This document shows, one piece after another, positions 43,919-50,729 of a stretch of 64,000 bases of DNA. The DNA is from Candidatus Rokuibacteriota bacterium (GTDB lineage Bacteria; Methylomirabilota; Methylomirabilia; Rokubacteriales; CSP1-6), in contig QHSL01000067.1 of NCBI GenBank assembly GCA_003220435.1, positions 22,447 to 86,446 of the forward strand. Direction: 5' to 3'. Below the pieces are notes generated by a model that was not told the origin of the DNA, searched no databases, and was given only the letters and a program-made list of their open reading frames with translations. A program made the translations under genes and the position numbers. Numbering within the stretch: position 1 is the first letter of the stretch; every line of letters begins with the position of its first letter.

Positions 43919-43933
43919 GCAACCTCCGTGCCA
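43919..43933 (-). promoter_or_regulatory. Sigma-54 promoter of the BMP/amidohydrolase operon
   Basis: On the minus strand 43933-43919 reads TGGCACGGAGGTTGC, an exact fit to TGGCACG-N4-TTGC with the required spacing. The transcript would start about 12 bases downstream and reach the binding-protein ATG at 43864 after a leader of some 45 bases containing AAAGGAG. An activator site was not identified in the 100 bases upstream. Confidence 0.8.
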
Positions 43934-44034
43934 AGGACGGTGTGGCACCTAAGCGTCGGTTTCTACGAGACCACGCGCGACGAGTCCCCGACCACAGAGC
44001 TCGGGGTGCTGCTGGCGTGTGCACGACTGCTCAT

Positions 44035-44910
44035 TCATCGAGCAGCCCTCGCCCGCCGGAGCTTCCGGAGCGTCGCAAGGTTCCGGAGATCCGCAGTGGG
44101 CTCGGGCTCCTTGGGTGTCTCGAGCACCTTGGGCACGCGCGCGAAGCGTCGATCGTTCATCAGGCGCCGGAACGCACGGAGGCCGAGGAAGCCGCGGCCG
44201 ATGTGCTCATGGCGGTCGAGCCCCGAGCCGAGCCCCGCCCGCGCGTCGTTCAGGTGGAACGCCAGGATTCGCCCCCGCCCCACCATGGTCTCGCACTCGG
44301 TGATCGCCCGGCGGTATCCGGTCTCCGTGCGCAGGTCGTAGCCGGCGGCGAAGAGATGGCATGTGTCCACGCACACGCCGAGACGCTCAGGCCGCGCCGC
44401 GCGCGCGATGAGCGCGGCGAGCTCGCCGAAGGTCCGGCCGACGGTGTTGCCGCCGCCCGCGGTGTTCTCGAGGGCGACCTTCACCCGATATCCGGCCGTC
44501 CGACCGAGCGTCTCGTCAAGCGCGGCGGTCACCCGGCGCAGGCCGACGTCGAGCCCGGCGCCCATATGCGAGCCCGGGTGGATCACCACGCACGAGAGCT
44601 CCAGGGCCTCGGCGCGCTCGAGCTCGTCGGTGAACGCCGAGACCGCCTGCGCCCACGCCGACGGGTCCGGGCTCGCGAGGTTGAGGAGATAGCTCGAATG
44701 GGCGAAGCAGTGGCGGATGCCGGTGCGGCGACGGGCCGCGCGGAACATCCGGATCTCCTCGGCGCCGAGAGGTTTGGCCGCCCACTGCCGCTGGTTCTTC
44801 AAGAAGATCTGCACGGCGCCGCAGCCGACCTGGAGGCCCCGCTCGAGCGCCAGGTGAAGGCCGCCGGCGATGGACATGTGGGCCCCGATCTCGTCGGTCC
44901 GATTCGTCAT
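44035..44910 (-). CDS. nfo: Endonuclease IV (AP endonuclease)
   Basis: 291 residues with the TIM-barrel trinuclear-zinc pattern. EIGAHMSIAGGL opens the protein. The family blocks ALENTAGGGNTVG, VCVDTCHLFAAGYDLR, FHLNDARAGLGSGLDRHEHIGRG and VLETPKE hold the zinc ligands. It cuts DNA at abasic sites. The ATG at 44910 is preferred over a GTG three codons upstream. It is divergent from a diiron protein with only 34 bases between start codons. Confidence 0.96.
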   Translation of the reverse strand: MTNRTDEIGAHMSIAGGLHLALERGLQVGCGAVQIFLKNQRQWAAKPLGAEEIRMFRAARRRTGIRHCFAHSSYLLNLASPDPSAWAQAVSAFTDELERAEALELSCVVIHPGSHMGAGLDVGLRRVTAALDETLGRTAGYRVKVALENTAGGGNTVGRTFGELAALIARAARPERLGVCVDTCHLFAAGYDLRTETGYRRAITECETMVGRGRILAFHLNDARAGLGSGLDRHEHIGRGFLGLRAFRRLMNDRRFARVPKVLETPKEPEPTADLRNLATLRKLRRARAAR

Positions 44911-44944
44911 GGCGGCCACGATACCACTTTGCTATTGTGGCGTT

Positions 44945-45916
44945 ATGGACCCATTCGCGATCCCCTCGACGTTCACGACGACGTTCACGCTCGAGTACGG
45001 CGTGTCCGAGGCGGACATGCGGCGCCTCTACGAGAACGCCAAGCGGGACCAGTGGAACGCCACCCGGGACATCGACTGGTCGGCGCCGCCCACGCCGGAC
45101 GGCCGAGTGATCGCCGACGAGCTGATCGACGTGTACGGCAGTCCGCTGTGGGACCGCCTGCCCGAGGCCGACCGGGTGGCGCTCAACCGCCACGTCGCCG
45201 CCTGGCGTCTCTCGGTGCTCATGCACGGCGAGCAGGGCGCGATGCTCGCCTGCAGCCAGATGGTGGATATCGTCCACGGCGCCGACGCGAAGTTCTTCCA
45301 GGCGACGCAGGTGATGGACGAAGCCCGGCACAACGAGGTCCTCAGCCGCTACCTCACCGACCGGCTCGACGGTCTCACGTACCCGATGCCGGCCAACGAA
45401 CGCGACATCTTCGACTCGATCCTGTCGGAGAGCCGCTGGTATCTCAAGACGATCGCCCTGCAGCTGGTGGCCGAGACCTTCGCGGTGGCGCTGTTCAAGA
45501 TGATGAGCGAGAGCGCGCGCGACCCCGTCCTCGGCACGGTGTGCAAGCGCATCCTCCAGGACGAGTCGCGCCACATGGGGTTCGGCATGCTGTCGCTCCC
45601 GAAGGTCGTGCGCGAGGCCTCCGAGGCCGAGCGCCGCGAGCTCGAGGACTACACGTGCTTCGCTCTCGAAAAGACGCTGACGGGCTTTTTCCCGCTGGAG
45701 GCCTACCAGGACACCGGGTTCAGCCCGGCCCAGATCGACGAGGCGAAGCGCTACCGGCGCGAGACGGCGGCGTCCAACGACTACGCGCCGTTCCGCAAGT
45801 ACTTCAAGCGCGACATGCACGGGTCGATGGTCGCGAACCTGGCGCGGCTCGGCCTCCTCACCGATCGCGTCCGGCCGCGTCTCGAGAAGCTCGGCGTCAC
45901 GCTGCCGGCGAGTTGA
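44945..45916 (+). CDS. Ferritin-like diiron protein (R2/AurF-like)
   Basis: 323 residues, all-helical. Carboxylate and histidine ligands in typical order are visible: Glu in HGEQGAML, EARH in VMDEARHNE, Glu in LQLVAETFA and ESRH in LQDESRHMGFG. This E...ExxH...E...ExxH set defines the diiron site of ribonucleotide-reductase-R2-like and N-oxygenase proteins. The reaction is unknown. It ends overlapping the SRPBCC gene by 20 bases on the other strand. Confidence 0.88.
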   Translation: MDPFAIPSTFTTTFTLEYGVSEADMRRLYENAKRDQWNATRDIDWSAPPTPDGRVIADELIDVYGSPLWDRLPEADRVALNRHVAAWRLSVLMHGEQGAMLACSQMVDIVHGADAKFFQATQVMDEARHNEVLSRYLTDRLDGLTYPMPANERDIFDSILSESRWYLKTIALQLVAETFAVALFKMMSESARDPVLGTVCKRILQDESRHMGFGMLSLPKVVREASEAERRELEDYTCFALEKTLTGFFPLEAYQDTGFSPAQIDEAKRYRRETAASNDYAPFRKYFKRDMHGSMVANLARLGLLTDRVRPRLEKLGVTLPAS

Positions 45917-46367
45917 GGGGCCCGACCAGCGCCTCGAGCCGTCGCGTCCGATAGCGCCAGATCGCCGCCAGTTGCCGGCCGACGAGCAGCGCGTGCGCCG
46001 CGCGCCCGAGCGGCCCGAGCGGCAGCCGGTAGGTCACCCGGTCCTCCATCCACGTTCCGCCGTCACCGTCCAGGAAGCGATGCCGGTGCTCCCAGCGGGC
46101 GTAGGGCCCACGCACCTGGACGTCGACGAAGCGGTAGGGCGGATCCCACTCGCGGATGAAGGCGCGCCAGAAGAGCGGCACGCCGAGCCATGACAGCCGG
46201 AGGTCGAGGACGGCCCCGGCCGAGAGCGCGTCCGGCCCGGCGAGCACCCGAAGGCGCAACGAGGGCGGCGTGATTCGTACGAGGTTCGCAGGATCCGTGA
46301 AGAACGAGAAGACTTCGGGCCGCGCCCTGGCGAGCCACACGCGCGACTCGAAGATGTAGTCGGCCAT
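45897..46367 (-). CDS. SRPBCC (START-like) family protein
   Basis: 156 residues. The polyketide-cyclase/START pattern is visible in VFSFFTDPANLVRITPPSL, the beta strands RFVDVQVRGPYARWEHRHRF and the C-terminal long helix. Such proteins bind hydrophobic ligands. It is 26 bases after the peroxiredoxin stop and so is likely the last gene of that operon. Ligand unknown. Confidence 0.8.
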   Translation of the reverse strand: MADYIFESRVWLARARPEVFSFFTDPANLVRITPPSLRLRVLAGPDALSAGAVLDLRLSWLGVPLFWRAFIREWDPPYRFVDVQVRGPYARWEHRHRFLDGDGGTWMEDRVTYRLPLGPLGRAAHALLVGRQLAAIWRYRTRRLEALVGPLNSPAA

Positions 46368-46393
46368 GACGCGCGGGCTATCCGCCGCCGGCC

Positions 46394-46861
46394 TTACGCC
46401 AGTTTTTTGACCTCAGCGAGAATCTTGTCCGGCTCCGGCAGCTCTCCTTTGCCGTAGCGTTCGATGAAGCGAATCGTGCCCCGCGTGTCCACGATGAACG
46501 TCGCCCGGCTGTTCGCGTTCCAGTCGGGCCAGTAGACGCCGTAGTCCTTCGCGGCAGTGCGGTGAACGTCCGACAGCAGCGGATAGCTGCTGATACCGAC
46601 GGCCTTGCCCCAGTTCTCGTGACTGAACGGACTGTCCGTGCTGATACCCAACACCTGGGTATTGACCGCCTGAAAGTCGCTTATGCGCTTGTCGAAGGCG
46701 GACATGCACTTGCTTCAGCCCGGTGTCCAGTCCAGCGGGTAGAAAAGAATGACCACGGTCTTTCCGCGGAAGTCGCTCAGGCTGATGTCCTTGAGCCCGA
46801 TCGTCTTCAGTGTGAAGACGGGCGCGGGATCGCCGACGTTGAGGGGCCTGCTGTCGCTCAC
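46394..46861 (-). CDS. Peroxiredoxin (AhpC/TSA family) with in-frame TGA at the catalytic position: probable selenoprotein
   Basis: 155 residues when the TGA at 46717-46715 is read as selenocysteine. The N-terminal frame (GTG 46861; GGGAGG nine bases upstream) runs without break through GDPAPVFTLKTI, VVILFYPLDWTPG, then U49, then SKCMSAFDKR and on to a complete thioredoxin fold ending in AEVKKLA. U49 stands at the peroxidatic position of the family motif PxxxTxxC, with a Cys three residues later. Peroxiredoxins reduce hydrogen and organic peroxides; selenocysteine versions are known in some bacteria. A hairpin lies 13 bases after the TGA. The start overlaps the stop of the UPF0282 gene. Gene callers would report only a 103-residue piece from 46705. 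Confidence 0.85.
46666..46701 (-). promoter_or_regulatory. Candidate bacterial SECIS hairpin
   Basis: On the minus strand, CCGCCT (46701-46696) pairs with AGGCGG (46671-46666). Inside, AAGCGC (46690-46685) pairs with GCG-A-CTT (46680-46674, one bulged A) around an ATAA loop. The outer stem starts 13 bases and the apical loop about 30 bases after the TGA, within the usual range. Base pairing is seen directly; SelB recognition is inferred. The apical loop lacks the usual G. Confidence 0.5.
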
Positions 46862-47787
46862 TCTCCGAAGCCTCCCTTTGCGAATCGTCGCGGTGCGCGA
46901 GCAGTCATCTTAGCACGCGGGTCTGCGGCCGGCGCCGGCGGCTTGCGCGCCGCAGCCCACGCGAGGTTGCGCCGGCTCTCCAGCGGCGTCTCCGGCAGTC
47001 CCAGATGCGCGGCGGCGGTGACGACACGTCGGGTGTCCCAGAGTCGGGCGAACCGGTCGGCGAATCGCGCGTCGCGGAGCGCGTGATGGTCCATGATGAC
47101 GCGGCAGCCCGTCGTCTCGATCACGCGCAGCAGGTGATCGATGGAGCGCTCGATCGCGTCCCGTCCGAGCTCGCGCTCGAGGTAGGACGGCGGGCCGGAC
47201 ACATAGAGGAGGGTCGGCCGCTGCTGAATGACGTACGCGGCCGCCACCGCGGAGGCCGGGCCCTGCAGGTCCGAGGCGAAGACGAAGCGCTCGCGCTCGG
47301 CCGGATCCACGATCGTCAGCGCGACCACCGACCCGAAGGGCGTGCCGTCGGCGCCGTGCGGGAGCGGCGGCGACACGTAGAGCTCCAGCCCCATCTCACG
47401 ATGCCGGGTAGAATCCGCGCTCTCGATGCGCGCCTGGCCGTCCAGCGCCTTCCACAGCGCCTCGGCGCGCCGGGCCTGCTGTCCTCCGATCATGCGGCGC
47501 GGGTCTTTCGCGAGCACGAGCCGGCCCGCGTACGACGCCGGGTCGGACCGGAAGTGGTCCTCGTGATAGTGGCTGACGAACACGAAGCTGGCGCGCGCCG
47601 CGTACGCGGAGATCCGATCGTTCGCGCGGCGCAGCGCCTCCCACTCGCTCTCGTCCGGTGGCAGGCCGAACCGCGCGGGCGCGAGGGTGGCGCCGGGGTC
47701 GATGAGGATGGCCGTGCGTCCGACCTCGACGTAGGTCGCCATCGAGCGCACGCCGAGCGACTCGGCGGCCAGCGGAATAACTTTCAT
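46858..47787 (-). CDS. UPF0282-type metallo-beta-lactamase-fold hydrolase
   Basis: 309 residues. The metal motif HxHxDH appears as SHYHEDHF near residue 73, with further histidine and aspartate blocks (FASDLQGP, IMDHHALRD). The opening MKVIPLAAESLGVRSMATYVE is characteristic of UPF0282, an archaeal and bacterial family of unknown substrate. Its stop overlaps the peroxiredoxin GTG by three bases of a GTGA, so they are translated together. Confidence 0.88.
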   Translation of the reverse strand: MKVIPLAAESLGVRSMATYVEVGRTAILIDPGATLAPARFGLPPDESEWEALRRANDRISAYAARASFVFVSHYHEDHFRSDPASYAGRLVLAKDPRRMIGGQQARRAEALWKALDGQARIESADSTRHREMGLELYVSPPLPHGADGTPFGSVVALTIVDPAERERFVFASDLQGPASAVAAAYVIQQRPTLLYVSGPPSYLERELGRDAIERSIDHLLRVIETTGCRVIMDHHALRDARFADRFARLWDTRRVVTAAAHLGLPETPLESRRNLAWAAARKPPAPAADPRAKMTARAPRRFAKGGFGE

Positions 47788-47794
47788 GCTTCAA

Positions 47795-48556
47795 TCAAAT
47801 GCAGCGGCCGCCGTCCACCTCGACGCACGTGCCGGTGATCATGGAGGCGTCGTCGGACGCGAGGAAGACCGCCGTGCGCGCGAGGTCCTCGGGCTGGTTC
47901 AGGCGTCCGAGCGGCACCGTGGCAATGTAGCGGGCACGGCCTTCGTCGTCGACCACGCGCTTGCCCATGAACGCGGGGAGCATCGGCGTCTCGGTCGCCA
48001 CCGGCGCGATGGACACGACGCGCACGCCGTGGCTCGCGGCCTCGAGGGCCAGGCTCTTCGTCAACGTCACCACCGCCCCCTTGGACGCCGCGTAGGCCTG
48101 CACGCCGGGTCGTGGGCGGATCGCCGCGGTGGACGCGGTGATGAGGAACACGCCGCGCCGCTGCCGCTTCATGACCGGCAGCGCGTACTTGGCCCCGAGC
48201 CAGACGCCCTTCACGTTCACCGCCATGATCCGGTCGAAGAGGACCTCGTCCACGTCCTCCACGTCCTGCGGCGACTGCGGCACGCCGGCGTTGGCAAAGA
48301 AGATGTCGAGCTGCCCCCACAGTGCCTGCGCCTTCTCGACGATCATCTGGTTGTCCGCCGCCCGCGTGACGTCGGCGCGCAGGGCGAGCGCCTGGCCGCC
48401 GGCCTTCTCGATCTGCTCGACAGTTGCCTTGGCGCCGGCCTCGTTCACGTCGACCACCACCACGCGAGCGCCTTCCCTCGCCATCGCCAGCGCCGAGGCG
48501 GCGCCGATGCCCGAGCCCGCGCCGGTGACCACCGCGACCCTGCTGTCGAGTCTCAT
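47795..48556 (-). CDS. Short-chain dehydrogenase/reductase
   Basis: 253 residues, classical SDR. The NAD(P) motif is TGAGSGIG, NAG follows near residue 89, and the catalytic Ser-Tyr-Lys lie in ITASTAAIR and YAASKGA. VDGG at the C-terminus is typical. An acidic residue after the second strand (VVDVN) suggests NAD preference. It is 7 bases upstream of the UPF0282 gene and likely heads the same operon. Substrate unknown. Confidence 0.92.
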   Translation of the reverse strand: MRLDSRVAVVTGAGSGIGAASALAMAREGARVVVVDVNEAGAKATVEQIEKAGGQALALRADVTRAADNQMIVEKAQALWGQLDIFFANAGVPQSPQDVEDVDEVLFDRIMAVNVKGVWLGAKYALPVMKRQRRGVFLITASTAAIRPRPGVQAYAASKGAVVTLTKSLALEAASHGVRVVSIAPVATETPMLPAFMGKRVVDDEGRARYIATVPLGRLNQPEDLARTAVFLASDDASMITGTCVEVDGGRCI

Positions 48557-48603
48557 CGACCGTCTCCTAACATTCCGTCGTTACGGCCGAGTTCGGCCGG
48601 ACG

Positions 48604-48936
48604 CTAGTCCCGTGCAAAGCCACCGGCCCGGCGCGGCCCCACGCCCCCGCGCCAGCGGCACCGAGGGAGGGCGACCCGCCCGCGGCGAAACTGCACGCCC
48701 TCCTGCTCGAGCCGGATCCGCTGCGTCACCATCCCGCTCACCCGGGGACGGCGGCTGATGCCGCCCTGCGCGTTGACCACGCGGTGCCACGGCACGCCGT
48801 CGGCGAAACGCATCACCTGCCCGACCGCGCGCGCCGAGCGCGGCCGGCCGACGAGCGCGGCCACCTGGCCGTAGGTGGCGACGCGGCCGCGCGGGATCCG
48901 CGCGACCAGCCTGAGCACCGCGGTCTTGAACGTCAC
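48604..48936 (-). CDS. Alkyltransferase-like protein (ATL), MGMT fold without catalytic cysteine
   Basis: 110 residues matching the C-terminal O6-alkylguanine-DNA methyltransferase fold, with YGQVAALVG and VGQVM. The active site reads PWHRV instead of PCHRV, so the acceptor Cys is replaced by Trp. This defines ATL proteins, which bind O6-alkylguanine and hand it to nucleotide excision repair. UvrB and UvrC are encoded elsewhere in the window. It starts at a GTG overlapping the stop of the upstream ABC gene. Confidence 0.88.
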   Translation of the reverse strand: MTFKTAVLRLVARIPRGRVATYGQVAALVGRPRSARAVGQVMRFADGVPWHRVVNAQGGISRRPRVSGMVTQRIRLEQEGVQFRRGRVALPRCRWRGGVGPRRAGGFARD

Positions 48937-50729
48937 GCCGGCATCCCGCCGGTCTGCAGCTGATAGAGCCGAGCGTAGAGGCCGCCGCGCCGCAGGAGCT
49001 CCGGGTGGGTGCCCTCCTCGTGGATGCGGCCCCGATGCAGCACGAGGATCCGATCGGCGGCGTGCACCGTCGACAGGCGATGCGCGATCGTGATGCTGGT
49101 CCGGCCCGCGAGGAGTCCAGTCATCGCCTGCCGAATGAGCGCTTCGGATTCGGGGTCGACACTCGACATTGCTTCGTCCAAGACGAGAACAGCGGGATTG
49201 TACACGAGGGCCCGGGCGATGGCCAGCAGCTGGCGCTGTCCGTGGGAAACGTTGGCGCCGCGCTCGCCCAACGGCTCGCCGAGCCCCTGCGGGAGCTGGG
49301 TGACGAAGCCCGCGCGCGCGGTCTCGATCGCCCGCGCCAGCTCTGCGTCCGACACCGTGCCGTCGGCGCCGAGGCGGAGGTTCTCCTCGACGGTGCCGGC
49401 GAACAGCACGCTGTCCTGAAAGATGATCCCGACGTGGCGCCGCAGACTCGCCAGCTCCCACTCGCGCACGTCGATGCCGTCCACGAGGACGCGACCCTGC
49501 CGCACGTCGTAGGAACGGTTCAGGAGGCGTGCGCAGGTCGTCTTGCCTTCCCCCGTCGCCCCCACGATCGCCACGCGCTCGCCCGGGGCGACGCGGAAGG
49601 AGCAGTCACGCAGGACCCACGCGTCGCCTTCGTATGCGAACGATACCCCGACGAATTCCAGCGCTGGCCTGCCGGGGCCCGTCGGCCGCGGCGGAGCGGG
49701 CGCCGCCGGCGACACGATCTCCGGCGCGCGGTCGAGCAGGCCGAAGATTCGCTCGGACGACGCCATCGCCCACTGCATCACGGTGTACTTGGCGCCGAGG
49801 TCGCGGATCGGCAGGAAGAAGCGATTCGTGTACTGGATGAACGCGACCAGCGCGCCGAAGGTGAGCGACTCGGCCACGATCCGGCCGCCCCCGTACCAGA
49901 TCAGGAGCGCGAGCGCGATCGAGCCCAGCGCTTCCACCGAGGCGTAGAGCGAGGCCTCCCAGCGCATCGAGCGGTAGAGCGCCCGGCGATAGTCGCTGTT
50001 GAGGCGCCCGAACCGCTCACGCTCGTGGCGCTCCCGCACGAAGAGCTGGATCACGGTCATGCCCTGGAGCGATTCCTGGAGAAACCCGTTGAGGCGCGCC
50101 AGCCGCCGGCGCACCTCGCGATAGGCGTCGCGCGCGTTGAGCCGGAAGTTCACGGCGATCAGCATCAGCGGGGGCACGATCGCGAAGGTCACCAGCGTCA
50201 GGCGCCAGTCGATCCAGAGCATCACCGCGACCACCCCGACCAGCGTGATCACGTCGGCCACAACCGCGAAGAGGCCGGACGTGAACGCCTCGCTCACGGC
50301 CTCGACGTCGCTGAGCACGCGGGTCATGAGACGCCCGACCGGGTTCCGGTCGAAGAACCGCGCCTCCAGGCTCAGCAGGTGACCGAAGATCGCCGCGCGC
50401 AGATCGTGGATGACCCGTTGTCCGGTGAGCTGCATCAGGTAGTCTTCGAGCATCCGCAGGCCGTAGAGGACCAGGAGCACGACGATGTACAGGCCGGCGA
50501 CCCACGTCAGGCCGAGCCAGTCCGATTTCAGGATGTGGTCGTCGATGGCGACTTTCAGGAGCCACGGCTGCGCCAGCTCGGCCACGGCGATCAGCGGGAA
50601 CAGCAGCAGAGAGCCGCCGATCAGTCCGCGGTGCGGGTGCGCCACCTGCAGGAGCCGCCAGGCCAGGCGCTGATCGAACGCCCGGCCGAGCCGCTCCTCG
50701 GACTCGGGATCGTAGAACGGGTCAGGCAC
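48933..50729 (-). CDS. ABC exporter half-molecule (MsbA/MDR-like)
   Basis: 598 residues: six membrane segments in the first 330, then an ATPase domain. Walker A is GATGEGKTT, signature VSHGQRQLLAIARAL, Walker B VLVLDEAMSSVD, and the switch His is in IAHRLSTV. The signature has H for the usual second G (SHGQ), as in some MsbA-like pairs. It lies directly downstream of the second half-molecule with an eight-base overlap, so they probably form a heterodimer. Cargo unknown. Confidence 0.94.
   Translation of the reverse strand: MPDPFYDPESEERLGRAFDQRLAWRLLQVAHPHRGLIGGSLLLFPLIAVAELAQPWLLKVAIDDHILKSDWLGLTWVAGLYIVVLLVLYGLRMLEDYLMQLTGQRVIHDLRAAIFGHLLSLEARFFDRNPVGRLMTRVLSDVEAVSEAFTSGLFAVVADVITLVGVVAVMLWIDWRLTLVTFAIVPPLMLIAVNFRLNARDAYREVRRRLARLNGFLQESLQGMTVIQLFVRERHERERFGRLNSDYRRALYRSMRWEASLYASVEALGSIALALLIWYGGGRIVAESLTFGALVAFIQYTNRFFLPIRDLGAKYTVMQWAMASSERIFGLLDRAPEIVSPAAPAPPRPTGPGRPALEFVGVSFAYEGDAWVLRDCSFRVAPGERVAIVGATGEGKTTCARLLNRSYDVRQGRVLVDGIDVREWELASLRRHVGIIFQDSVLFAGTVEENLRLGADGTVSDAELARAIETARAGFVTQLPQGLGEPLGERGANVSHGQRQLLAIARALVYNPAVLVLDEAMSSVDPESEALIRQAMTGLLAGRTSITIAHRLSTVHAADRILVLHRGRIHEEGTHPELLRRGGLYARLYQLQTGGMPA

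Noticed and set aside
43939..43949. GGTG-TGG-CACC palindrome as an NtrC site
   Set aside because: The half-sites are in the opposite orientation to the NtrC consensus and it is very close to the promoter; kept only as a note.
46394..46705. 103-residue independent peroxiredoxin-like gene starting at ATG 46705
   Set aside because: It would lack the N-terminal third of the fold and the active site. The upstream frame continues in register through a single TGA, so selenocysteine read-through explains the data better than a truncated gene or pseudogene.
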